Both the position numbers and the translations under genes were made by a program. Below the pieces are notes generated by a model. The model made no database searches, was not told the origin of the DNA, and saw nothing but the letters and a program-made list of their open reading frames with translations. Shown in pieces: positions 18,701-26,700 of a stretch of DNA of 41,186 nucleotides. The stretch comes from a virus. Position 1 is the stretch's first letter; every line of letters starts with the position of its first letter. Where the stretch lies: IMG/VR virus record IMGVR_UViG_3300010885_019614, positions 1 through 41,186 of that record. One strand, written 5' to 3'.

Positions 18701-21673
18701 TACCGTCAATGTAGTACCATCAAATAATAAATTACTTTCAACGGTTGCATTTGGTGCAGTACCATTTAGTGTTATTACACCATTATCAGTACCACCACTT
18801 AAAGATAACAATCCAGATGAACCGGATGTACCTCTTGATCCTGATGTACCACTACTTCCAGATGTACCGCTTGTGCCAGATGTTCCCGATGAACCAGATG
18901 AACCGGATGAACCACTACTTCCAGATGTTCCTGAAGTACCGCTTGTGCCAGATGTTCCTGATGTACCGCTTGTGCCACTACTACCACTACTTCCAGATGA
19001 ACCACTGGCTCCCGTAGCACCACTACTTCCGGATGAACCAGATGAACCACTACTACCACTACTTCCAGATGTACCTCTTGTTCCTGACGTACCAGATGAA
19101 CCAGATGTTCCACTACTTCCAGATGTGCCCGATGTTCCCGATGTTCCCGATGAACCACTACTTCCACTTACTCCAGATGTTCCTGATGAACCGCTTGTGC
19201 CAGATGTTCCTGATGAACCGCTTATACCAGATGTTCCCGATGAGCCACTTGTACCAGACGTTCCCGATGAACCGCTTGTGCCAGATGTTCCCGATGTTCC
19301 AGCTGAACCAGATGAACCTTGTGCTCCAGATGAACCACTACTTCCAGATGAACCACTACTTCCGCTTGTTCCACTAGTCCCACTACTACCACTTGAACCA
19401 CTACTTCCAGATGTACCCGATGTACCAGCTGAGCCAGATGAACCTTGTGCTCCAGATGAACCCGATGAACCAGATGTTCCCGATGTACCAGCTGAACCAG
19501 ATGAACCACTACTTCCAGATGTTCCCGATGTGCCAGATGTTCCCGATGTGCCAGCCGAACCAGATGAACCTATTACTCCATCTTTACCAGATGTTCCAGC
19601 TGTGCCAGATATTCCCGATGTACCACTTGTACCAGATGAACCAGCAGTTCCAGATAATCCTGATGTACCAGTAGCACCAGATAATCCACTTGTTCCTGAT
19701 GACCCACTTGTCCCAGATGTTCCTGATGTACCAGCTGAACCAGTTGTTCCCGATGAACCACTACTTCCAGATGAACCAGCAGTTCCAGATAATCCTGATG
19801 AACCACTAACCCCACTTGTTCCAGATGAACCACTTATTCCTGATGTACCAGATGTACCGCTACTTCCAGATGTACCAGCCGTACCAGTAGAGCCGGATGA
19901 ACCAGACGAACCACTACTTCCACTTGTGCCACTTGTGCCACTTGTACCGCTTGTACCGCTTATTCCAGATGTACCACCACCACCAGTTAAACCACTACTT
20001 CCAGATGAACCAGATGTTCCAGATGTTCCTGATGACCCACTTATTCCACTTGTGCCAGATGTTCCGGCTGAACCACTTATTCCACTACTTCCAGATGTAC
20101 CAGATGTACCAGATGAACCATCTTTACCACTACTTCCATCTTTACCAGATGTTCCACTACTACCAGATACACCAGATGAACCACTTGTTCCTGTCAATCC
20201 CGATGAACCAGCTGAACCTCTTGTTCCACTACTTCCACTACTTCCGGATGTACCAGATGAACCATCTTTACCAGATGAACCACTACTTCCGGATGTACCA
20301 GATGAACCACTTGTACCAGTCAAACCAGATGTACCAGCAGAACCAGTACTTCCAGACGAACCACTACTACCACTTACTCCAGATGTTCCTGATGTACCAC
20401 GTGTACCAGATGTTCCGGATGAACCAGATGTTCCCGATGTGCCAGATGTTCCGGATGAACCGCTTGTACCAGATGTTCCTGATGTTCCACTACTTCCAGA
20501 TGTTCCAGCCGAACCCGTTGTACCAGCTGTACCAGTACTACCAGATGAACCACTACTTCCAGATGTTCCCGATGAACCACTACTACCAGATGTACCACTT
20601 ACTCCTGAAGTACCAGATGTTCCCGATGTGCCAGATGTACCGGATGTTGCTGCTGCAAATCTAGAACCAATTTGACCAGTTGATGTATCAACTACTAATA
20701 CTTGGTTTGATAATGATGATGGGATACTATCCACATAAACACTACCACTAACAATTAAACTACCTGTTATTTTTACACTACCAGTTAATTGTTGTATATT
20801 TGTTACAGAATTACCAAATATGTTTGAGCCAGATGAATATACTACTGATGATGATACTATGTTTGTTACAATTTGATTTGAAACAATAGTACCAGCTACA
20901 GTTAAATTTTGTGTTATTATTTGAGAACCAGTAACAACTAAATTTCCATTTATATTTTCGTTACCAGTTATTGTTAAGTTACCAATTAAATTTTCACTAC
21001 CACTTACATTCAAACTACCAGTTATATTTTCACCAGCTGTTACCTGTAAAGCTCCAGTAACATTTAAGTTACCATTTATATTTTCCGTTCCGTTTACAAT
21101 TACATTACCATTGATAGTTTCATTACCTAAAATGTTTACACTACCAGTAATTATTTCACTTCCACTAACTATTAAAGAACCTGTTATAGTTGTTTTTATA
21201 TTTATCTCCAATCCTTTATCAGGAGATATTACAGCAATTGCTGAACCTGACTTAATTCTATTTATATCGCCAATTGAATCAGCATTAATATTTCTTAATT
21301 GAGAACCATCTCCAACAAAATAAGAACCAGTTTCTACATATACACTACCAGTTACTCTTACACTACCAGTAATTTGAGTACTACCACTTATTAGTACATT
21401 ATTTTCATTTACTTTTACATAGATAGAACCACTAGCTATTTGAGTTACATTATATAACTTACTAGCATCTCCAGTAAACGAACCACTAAACGAACCACTA
21501 AATTGTGAACCACTAAATATAGATGCGGTTATTGAGTTTATTACATTTAACGATGTATTAACTGATACCGATGATGTTGATACATTTACTTGGTCAATAC
21601 CATTTACCGTTACCGCTAATACACTTTGACTAATCTGATTAAACCCGTTAGGATTTTTGCCTAAAACATTCAT
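12791..21673 (-). CDS. Giant tail fiber with Gly-X-Y shaft and S74 chaperone, 2960 aa
   Basis: Domain order: (1) residues 1-344, repeated beta strands (SGSLIVSGSxxITGSVNI), including one IKSGSAIAVISPDKGLEI module and an SSSVVYSSGSNIFGN block also found in the other giant fiber; (2) residues 345-953, exactly 203 Gly-X-Y triplets, mostly G-T-S and G-S-S; (3) about 954-2820, a long aromatic/Asn/Gly-rich beta region with at least seven copies of a (T)YYxNxxTSxLNxLxxxG element; (4) 2834-2960, an intramolecular chaperone of the S74 type ending in a coiled coil. It is probably a homotrimeric receptor-binding fiber whose chaperone is removed by self-cleavage. ATG start without SD, 14 bp after the 111-aa gene, so co-transcribed with it. 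Confidence 0.88.
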   Translation of the reverse strand: MNVLGKNPNGFNQISQSVLAVTVNGIDQVNVSTSSVSVNTSLNVINSITASIFSGSQFSGSFSGSFTGDASKLYNVTQIASGSIYVKVNENNVLISGSTQITGSVRVTGSVYVETGSYFVGDGSQLRNINADSIGDINRIKSGSAIAVISPDKGLEINIKTTITGSLIVSGSEIITGSVNILGNETINGNVIVNGTENINGNLNVTGALQVTAGENITGSLNVSGSENLIGNLTITGNENINGNLVVTGSQIITQNLTVAGTIVSNQIVTNIVSSSVVYSSGSNIFGNSVTNIQQLTGSVKITGSLIVSGSVYVDSIPSSLSNQVLVVDTSTGQIGSRFAAATSGTSGTSGTSGTSGVSGTSGSSGSSGTSGSSGSSGSTGTAGTTGSAGTSGSSGTSGTSGTSGSSGTSGTSGTSGSSGTSGTRGTSGTSGVSGSSGSSGSTGSAGTSGLTGTSGSSGTSGSSGSSGKDGSSGTSGSSGSSGTRGSAGSSGLTGTSGSSGVSGSSGTSGKDGSSGKDGSSGTSGTSGSSGISGSAGTSGTSGISGSSGTSGTSGSSGSSGLTGGGGTSGISGTSGTSGTSGTSGSSGSSGSSGSTGTAGTSGSSGTSGTSGISGSSGTSGVSGSSGLSGTAGSSGSSGSSGTTGSAGTSGTSGTSGSSGTSGLSGATGTSGLSGTAGSSGTSGTSGISGTAGTSGKDGVIGSSGSAGTSGTSGTSGTSGSSGSSGSAGTSGTSGSSGSSGAQGSSGSAGTSGTSGSSGSSGSSGTSGTSGSSGSSGSSGSSGAQGSSGSAGTSGTSGTSGSSGTSGTSGSSGTSGISGSSGTSGTSGSSGTSGVSGSSGSSGTSGTSGTSGSSGTSGSSGTSGTRGTSGSSGSSGSSGSSGSSGATGASGSSGSSGSSGTSGTSGTSGTSGTSGTSGSSGSSGSSGSSGTSGTSGTSGSSGTSGSRGTSGSSGLLSLSGGTDNGVITLNGTAPNATVESNLLFDGTTLTVTGNNTVSGNSVMGGLTAIGNTTIYKAGVSAPTTADNTNNAHLVLAGTNALVRLQLGTQNVSPFAGWIQASYDNTGGANGVEPITLNPLGGNININGSTYYLSNATSNLNALTLAGTLNGTNAVFSSNVSATNFYDGTGTFNVNLGNGGSEGRGIVAGYSGGSYGGLGYNVRHTTTGGSWRAPLADTSTYLLFNSGFTFYNDAGTTLNRFASYTQIGRLDGSGNFTIPGNSQVGTSYVGNATTYYVNSGTSYLNNLSLAGNLVAAGGMYSSGVYNYAFLQVTDTNNFWITPGANNWGLYFETTAGGLLGGSGDSNRLGFVGSGVARFYVDLNNGTGWFGGNLTAGTIYTGGGSTYYINAGTSYLNSLTLAGNLTANTGTVIGNVLSFGNNNSPLVYCGFSGGYLYNGFAYSSVWSNLRHGDLITYETSANNSSWTSQTITDTIRNTFLGEKAISSYSGGGFTIDASGGGRGQRFTFSIGYKNFDMFHVVGSTNGANITITVETSTNGGSSWSTAFSHNWSSWPGNFTKFYSLFDSAINRIRVSFYNTGGSGNAGSVAALAYYGGYSGYNQPYHQAVYDYDYYRAYISRDTTIGGNLTANTVYVGGATTYYVNATTSNLRGLIAGGVDNGSVIFYRSSNPYSIGGTDAVLTVSDRSGADWGIFVDKTGFDYGIYTTISSGGSYGFAVNDGSGWVWRVNGAGNQFFTNYLSGNGKQALDTTDSYLRLNQSNAFTNGTYTPYNFRADGNLYVGGTTYYISSGGQANLSSAYIGAHLFDAFNTANIRIRTSGNSDGGIVVQNSSGGFKFQLYGDNSSNYGFLNGTWASWDLRKNLSDGNLYMNNNSSYYLNTNGTSVLNILRTNQVSTPYHSLTSTFNALNYSTGNGYLITTNIDYGTFNMPTVIIEGYAYGNAQSINLQIVWYAYGGSWTNHSYINNGDWDPGTVRIGRNGAGKVCIHLSSNIYYGRFNVRCIYDQGSGYLESWAITDATYTGLSIITTVPKNSLNTSITGNATSETLATVTSRGNVASGDLITPNSSYHFRARYVDNSGIYNASLNWYGLQLGNNGANYIVAGRTNTNGWLDFYVNNTSDFPSINGQHAVRIDSDRRLYSYVDTRSPIFYDYDNAYYKWDGNGTSIGYLIQAEAYFRQNNDGGTFLVSDNSEANNWLFQENARGWGIFYFNKGSQSGQTYGAYTMVGAETVFVGQGSGPAMPGWVGYNGSSKVNAIISHYNGSFWTYGRQYSADSMQAPAFYGTSSTGYYSVPDGTSNLVGMYANYYRGNTNAGGTGNASYHPSGIYSLGYNWLYGGINAGGSDVVSVNNLTVGYSGWFNSNNNNSSRDGGITLWSTGNTTTSWMGFKYGANIGYGTHGYQSDNYGTWFIMDTSGRAWVFRNMSTNTNVASINNYGDFYTNGVHNGSTLIARSSVNSDYYYDYGGTFAFRINSGTGNTRSIDLGNSGTDPSAVGSQTGITSGTRSDAQPYYMIFVRGPYNNGYSTHTRLVLGWHTGVEIGGRWDYGGTRFYNNDPYHGSEIMSVGAGDQNIRISNTLYVPYIVDRDNGGYYIDMNGSSYMNTLTMANTIYSNNWFRSYGGTGWYNESYGGGWFMQDSTWLRTYNGKNIYCDSYIRAQGSFRVGSEYSIWGNYGSYSSYISRLAFVSFDWNATYDTFNNHGYASQDYNANWADSVSLNSFNDITLRVDANNNNTYSYLRLMDNSTGDNTFTYMSGENGNPIAYFYNRMYSGTMYNRYDGSKYLDRYTGDYTSWYMGGSNNGYSGWRVDGSMALMIHTAGAGAPCGFWHPSYGWSFLSYCNGNVYLAYAAGWRAYTTDWGFYISGDLRASGNVIAYYSDIRLKENIETIPNALEKIQKLRGVTYDWNNEKVNINSKRAGTRDIGLIAQEVEEIEPLLTTEYQTQLTHQDSKNAMDAVDFVPEMSPMYKTIKYDKITALLVEAVKELKAELDEARAEIKELKNKK
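12794..13174 (-). other. S74-type intramolecular chaperone domain of the 2960-aa fiber
   Basis: Residues 2834-2960 begin SDIRLKENI, the cleavage motif of the endosialidase-type chaperone family (Peptidase_S74): the bond before the serine is cut, using a Ser-Lys pair. LRGVTYDW, RDIGLIAQEVEEI and YDKITALLVEAVKEL follow, the standard order, and the domain ends in a charged coiled coil (LKAELDEARAEIKELKNKK). In known cases it trimerises, guides folding of the beta-helical fiber and is released. Ser2834 and the RLK lysine are present, so cleavage is expected. Confidence 0.92.
18815..20641 (-). repeat. Collagen-like (G-T/S-S)n block, 203 triplets, 2960-aa fiber
   Basis: The DNA is a tandem of 9-bp units encoding Gly-Thr-Ser or Gly-Ser-Ser, with scattered variants (GKD, GLT, GIS, GTA, GRG-like GTR). 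The span is 1827 nt, exactly 203 uninterrupted triplets. Proline is absent. Gly-Ser-Ser is encoded by two unrelated 9-mers, GGAAGTAGT and GGTTCATCT. The block links the N-terminal attachment part to the distal beta region and probably forms a long thin shaft. Confidence 0.95.
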
Positions 21674-21687
21674 CTATTTTATTACTT

Positions 21688-22023
21688 TTAACTAATTTCT
21701 AAAACCGAAACAATTACATCTGCCGATGCAGCTACTGAAGATTGTACCGAAATAAAATCTCCTGCACTCATTGCTATTTTTTGGTCACCACCAACAAACA
21801 CTACACTTCCTCCAACAGGTATAGTAGTATTTCTAACTACATATACCGTCTTAGCTTGTCCAGCACTTGTTAAAGTTGCACTAACATTAATATTATTATT
21901 AAGGTTAGTATTTGCAACACTCATCCCAATTACAGTTGTTGATGTAGCAGCTGGTGCTTGATATACAATTGTATTTGCCGTACCAATCGAACCACTTATA
22001 CTATTTTTAAATGTATTTGCCAT
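21688..22023 (-). CDS. Small beta-rich virion protein, 111 aa
   Basis: Begins MANTFKNSISGSIGTANTIVYQAPAATSTTVIGMSVAN and ends GGSVVFVGGDQKIAMSAGDFISVQSS..ASADVIVSVLEIS. This shape (IG......VY..PA...TTVIG.S.AN, then VGG.QK....AGD...V.SS..ADVI.S.LEI) recurs in small proteins beside fiber genes of marine phages, to my recollection. It is all-beta, without Cys or membrane segments. It lies 14 bp before the 2960-aa fiber and 12 bp after another 111-aa protein, so the three are co-expressed. A fiber-attachment or collar-type decoration role is plausible but unproven. Confidence 0.7.
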   Translation of the reverse strand: MANTFKNSISGSIGTANTIVYQAPAATSTTVIGMSVANTNLNNNINVSATLTSAGQAKTVYVVRNTTIPVGGSVVFVGGDQKIAMSAGDFISVQSSVAASADVIVSVLEIS

Positions 22024-22035
22024 TTATTTTTATTT

Positions 22036-22371
22036 TTATCCTAATGCGATAGCATATGCTAAAGCTGTATCTAACACACTTACACCTTCTATTGTTACCG
22101 AGCCAGATAATACATTCACCGAGCCAGATAATATATTAGTAGAACCGGTTACATTTAATGGGCCAATTATATTTCCAGAACCAGTAACAATTAAGCTTCC
22201 GCTAACTATTAATCTTTGACCAATTGTTAAATAATCAAAAGATGCTTGCTGAACATCAATAGAACCTTTGAATGAACCTGTAAATGAGCCCGTAAACGAA
22301 CCACTCAATGTAGCATACGCATTAACTGCTTGCGTTATTGAGCCTGAAAAAATGGGACTATTTATTTTCAT
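22036..22371 (-). CDS. Fiber-like beta-repeat protein, 111 aa
   Basis: Made almost wholly of the strand repeats used in the two giant fibers: LSGSFTGSFTGSFKGSI, then LIVSGSLIVTGSGNI, NVTGSTNILSGSVNVLSG. It ends in a short helix (DTALAYAIALG). It looks like a minimal stand-alone fiber segment, either a short fiber/connector or a remnant of a longer fiber gene. It is the first gene after a promoter-like ATATTTATA, 24 nt before its ATG, with a partial SD (CGGAT). It leads the transcript that includes the 2960-aa fiber. Confidence 0.65.
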   Translation of the reverse strand: MKINSPIFSGSITQAVNAYATLSGSFTGSFTGSFKGSIDVQQASFDYLTIGQRLIVSGSLIVTGSGNIIGPLNVTGSTNILSGSVNVLSGSVTIEGVSVLDTALAYAIALG

Positions 22372-22394
22372 TTATATCCGTAATTTTGTTATAG

Positions 22395-22403
22395 GTATAA
22401 ATA
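22395..22403 (-). promoter_or_regulatory. Candidate late promoter, ATATTTATA
   Basis: An exact consensus copy, 24 nt before the ATG of the beta-repeat protein, in the 46-bp gap after the chaperone gene. It would drive the two 111-aa proteins and the 2960-aa fiber as one transcript of about 9.6 kb. Confidence 0.6.
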
Positions 22404-22417
22404 TAATAAATTTCCTT

Positions 22418-22861
22418 TTAAGGTTTTGTAGGCCAGCTTATACCAAAAGGGTTACTTTGACTGGTAATATCTCTAAGATATTGTCTGTATGTTTTCCAGT
22501 CATTATTTGTAATTTGCGGAGAATCTGCTAATTGTGTCCAATCAGATTCTAAAAGTAATTGGTCTCTCAAATTTCTGATTTCTATCCATTTATTTTCTAT
22601 ACGAATATTAATTTCCGTTTCAGATGCGTTTGATTGATTCCAAACTTGATTATATGTACCATCTATTAATTCAGGAGTTCCTTCGGAAATATTTTTTGTA
22701 TAATCGTTTGGTTTTACTGTTGGTTGAACACTAATCATATCCCATTGAAGTAAAACAGCATTAGTTAAATTTTCAGGAAAAGTTACATTTGAATTATCTA
22801 ACTTTAATTGTTGAATTGTATATGGATATATTATAGTATCGTTTATAATTCTTAAATACAT
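22418..22861 (-). CDS. Tail fiber assembly chaperone (Phage_tail_APC-like), 147 aa
   Basis: The C-terminal 60 residues carry the hallmark of phage tail assembly chaperones: IEIRNLRDQLLLESDWTQLAD, then W.TYRQYLRDITSQ, then a WP-x-P end (SWPTKP). The pattern R..LL..SDWTQL.D......W..YRQ.LR.I.....P....WP is typical of Phage_tail_APC proteins encoded next to fiber genes. The N-terminal half is beta-rich and probably recognises the partner. It follows the DUF285-like adhesin by 2 bp and precedes the fiber cluster, so its client may be the adhesin, a giant fiber, or both. Confidence 0.75.
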   Translation of the reverse strand: MYLRIINDTIIYPYTIQQLKLDNSNVTFPENLTNAVLLQWDMISVQPTVKPNDYTKNISEGTPELIDGTYNQVWNQSNASETEINIRIENKWIEIRNLRDQLLLESDWTQLADSPQITNNDWKTYRQYLRDITSQSNPFGISWPTKP

Positions 22862-22863
22862 AA

Positions 22864-23727
22864 TTATTTAAAATTTGAAGGTATTGATGCGAAATTTGAT
22901 AAACCAGTACAATTTTTAAATGCACCCACTCCATATGGTTGAGGAACTCTAGTCCAAAGTGATGGTGCCGTACCAGACATACTATTTGTTGTTGTGTTTT
23001 GAAAATATAAATTAGAAAAATCAGTTACAGCAGTATTATATGTAAATTGTAATGGTGATGTTAATAATTTGCATAATTTAAATGTACCAGCAAAACCAGA
23101 TACATTTATATTAGTATCAAATAAATTAGATGGGTATGTTGCTAAAGAAAGACATGTACTAAATGCAGCACCAAAATCAGTAGCATTAACATTATTAGTA
23201 AACAACCCAGATGGTATACTTGTTATGGCTGTAAATGAAAAAATATCCGTAAAAGATAATGCTTGTGTTGAATTTGAAAATATTGTTGAAGGAATTGTTG
23301 TTATAGCAGTTGAACGCATAAAATTTGAAAATATCTCAACATCAGCTAATCCAATATAATCAGTTGGTAGAGTACTAATATTATTACAACCATAAAAATT
23401 GATAACTCTTAAACCAACAGTCCCCCATGCATCAACAGATGTAATCAAACTTTTTATTGCTGCTTTATTATCAACTGCAAATGATGGCATGAATCCAGTT
23501 ATTTCTATTTGATATGTACCAGCTGATGTATATGTGTGTGCTCTATTAGTATCATTATATGCTGTTATACTATTTGACGTAGCATCGCCCCAACTTACAC
23601 TAAAGTTTGGAGTTAATCCATTATAATCATTCAATGGTAAAGTAAATAAACCACCAGCACCAACTGCTATTGTAAATTTGAAAGGTTCTGCCATTCCGCT
23701 AGGTATTAATCTTCTTGCTATTCCCAT
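22864..23727 (-). CDS. PKD plus DUF285/BspA-like adhesin, 287 aa
   Basis: Residues about 17-80 form a PKD-like beta domain (VSWGDATSNSITAY, then RAHTYTSAGTYQIEITG). From about 85 on come leucine-rich-like repeats of the DUF285/BspA type: VINFYGCNNISTLPTDYI, ITTIPSTIFSNSTQAL, ITSIPSGLFTNNVNATDFGAAFSTC, and FKNCTGLSNFASIPSNF. Such repeats are known from surface adhesins of Bacteroidota, Mycoplasma and others. In a phage tail cluster they suggest a receptor-binding protein or fiber tip. There is no signal peptide, in line with a virion part. It starts 6 bp after the 4164-aa fiber and is followed at once by a fiber chaperone. Acquisition from a host adhesin is possible. Confidence 0.72.
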   Translation of the reverse strand: MGIARRLIPSGMAEPFKFTIAVGAGGLFTLPLNDYNGLTPNFSVSWGDATSNSITAYNDTNRAHTYTSAGTYQIEITGFMPSFAVDNKAAIKSLITSVDAWGTVGLRVINFYGCNNISTLPTDYIGLADVEIFSNFMRSTAITTIPSTIFSNSTQALSFTDIFSFTAITSIPSGLFTNNVNATDFGAAFSTCLSLATYPSNLFDTNINVSGFAGTFKLCKLLTSPLQFTYNTAVTDFSNLYFQNTTTNSMSGTAPSLWTRVPQPYGVGAFKNCTGLSNFASIPSNFK

Positions 23728-23733
23728 AACTTA

Positions 23734-26700
23734 TTATATCATATTTTTTCCGGCTAAGAAACCATAATAGGTACTGCCTCCATCATAAGTATATATTACA
23801 ATAATATCCGTACCAGATGTTGTTAGAGTTGGTTGTGCTCCACCAGCCCATTTAACACTAGTCCAAGCTATTGTATATCCACCACCATTTGTTAATGCTA
23901 GTGTAAATCCAAATGCTTTTCCAGCTGGTGGATTTGTTATTGTAACCGTTCCATTTGCGTTTACAGTTTTCTTAAAATTGTTTGCTGTACTTAAATCGAT
24001 TGAGAATGTTGCTCCACCAGTTCCTAAATCAGAATATGTTTCTCTATATGTTGTTGGTGATACTGCTCCAGCTACTGTCAACAAGCTACCATCAAATGTT
24101 AAATTAGCTTCAACACTTGCATTTGGTTGTGCACCATTTAATGTTAATATACCATTATCAGTTGTACCGGTTAAAGTTAAAAACCCAGAAGTTCCAGATG
24201 TACCAGCAGAACCACGCGTACCAGATGTTACTCCGTAAAAGGATGTACCAGATGTTCCAGATACTCCAGACGTTCCAGATGTTACACCATAGAATGATGT
24301 ACCAGATGTTCCACTTACTCCTGATGTTCCGCTTGTACCAAAATAAGTACCATCAGTTCCACTAATACCGCTTGTACCAGATGACCCAGATGTGCCGGAT
24401 GAACCTGCTGTTGCCGTTGCACCACTAAGACCCGATGTGCCCGATGTTCCACTACTTCCAAAATATGTACCATTTAAACCACTAATACCAGATGTACCAG
24501 ATGACCCAGATGTTCCAGATGTACCGGCGGTTGCGGTTACACCACTAAGACCTGATGTACCAGATGTTCCGCTAACTCCAGATGTTCCACTACTTCCAAA
24601 ATAAGTACCGTCTTTACCACTTACACCGGATGTTCCCGATGTCCCAGATGTTGCACCAGCTCCACTAAGACCCGATGTACCAGATGAACCGCTAACTCCA
24701 GATGTACCACTACTTCCAAAGTAAGTTCCGTCTTTACCACTACTTCCAGATGTACCAGATGAACCAGACGTTGCACCAGCTCCACTAATACCAGATGTAC
24801 CAGATGTACCAGCCGAACCACTAACTCCAGACGTTCCTGATGAGCCAAAGAATGTTCCATCTTTACCACTTGCTCCAGATGTACCAGATGTTCCTGATGA
24901 ACCAGATGTTGATGCTACTCCACTAATACCAGATGTTCCAGATGAACCGCTTACTCCCGAAGTTCCGGATGTACCAAAGAATGTACCATCCGTACCACTT
25001 ACACCAGATGTTCCTGATGAGCCGGATATGCCAGATGTACCACTTTCTCCAGATGTACCGCTTGTACCGCTTGTACCGCTTGTACCAGCTGAACCAAAAT
25101 AAGTACCATCTTTACCACTTGCTCCAGATGTTCCCGAAGTTCCAGATGTACCAGCAGAGCCACTTTCACCAGATGAACCAGATGTACCAGATGTTCCTGA
25201 TGTTCCGCTTGTACCAAAGTAAGTACCATCCGTACCGCTAATGCCGCTTGTGCCAGATGTTCCTGATGAACCAGATGTACCACTTTGCCCGGATGTACCA
25301 GATGAACCAGATGTTCCTGATGTTGTACTTGCTCCACTAATACCAGATGTTCCCGATGAACCAGATGACCCAGATGTTCCGCTTGTACCAGACGAACCAG
25401 ATGTTCCTGATGTTCCAGACGAACCACTACTTCCAACAAATGTACCATCTTTACCGTCTTTACCACTTACACCAGATGTTCCGCTTGTACCAGCCGAACC
25501 ACTTTCTCCAGATGTACCGCTTGTTCCAGACGAACCACTTTGTCCCGATGTTCCAGATGTTCCCGAAGTTCCAGATGTTGAACCAGCTCCACTAATACCA
25601 GATGTTCCCGATGAACCACTACTTCCACTTGTTCCGGATGTTCCTGATGTTCCTGATGAACCACTTATTCCACTACTTCCAGATGTACCAGATGTACCAG
25701 CTGAACCATCCGTTCCAGAATATCCAGAAGAACCAGATGTACCAGATGTTCCAGATGTACCGTCTGCTCCACTACTTCCAGATGTACCATCTTTACCACC
25801 ACTACCAGATGTACCACTACTTCCAGCTGTACCACTTATTCCTGATGTACCAGATGAACCACTACTACCAGATGTTCCCGATGAACCATTTTCACCACTA
25901 CTTCCAGATGTTCCAGATGTACCAGCTGAACCAGATATACCTGATGTGCCAGATGTACCACTACTTCCAGATGTTCCACTTAATCCTGATGAACCACTCG
26001 TACCAGATGAGCCGCTTGTACCTCTTGTACCAGATGTTCCCGATGAACCACTACTTCCACTACTGCCCGATGTACCAGATGTACCAGATGTACCAGCTAA
26101 TCCATTTAAACCAGATGAACCAGATGAACCATCCGTACCATTAAAGTAATCTACTCCAAATTCAGGAGTATATCCAGGTAAACCATCTACACCAGATGTA
26201 CCATGACATGCACCTACTAAATTTATTGTTCCGTATGGTGGATTTGCTAATACAACAGATTCTCCAATTGCACAAATTTCTACATTCGGGTCACCAGGGT
26301 TTATTGTTATTTGGTCTCCTGATGTAAAATCACATCGTGTCCAATCGAACACTGCAGGATTATCAGGATCCTCATTAGATAAAAGATATGTTAAACAAGA
26401 AATACCACTACTTCCAGATGAACCATCAGTACCACTTTCTCCAGATGTTCCTGATGTACCAGATGTACCGCTTGTGCCAGATGTTCCTGATGTTCCATTT
26501 TCTCCACTACTTCCAGATGTTCCAGCTGAACCATCAGTACCACTACTTCCAGATGAACCACTTGTGCCAGATGTACCATCACTACCACTACTTCCAGATG
26601 AACCAGATGAACCGCTTGTAGCGCTTGTTCCTGCAGAACCATCAGTACCACTGCTACCACTACTTCCAGCTGAACCAGATGAACCGCTTGTACCAGATGA

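Noticed and set aside
18873-20675. Long plus-strand open frame of 600 codons rich in PDVPDEP
   Set aside because: It is the antisense of the Gly-X-Y block. The 9-bp periodic DNA lacks stops in most frames, so long mirror frames are expected.
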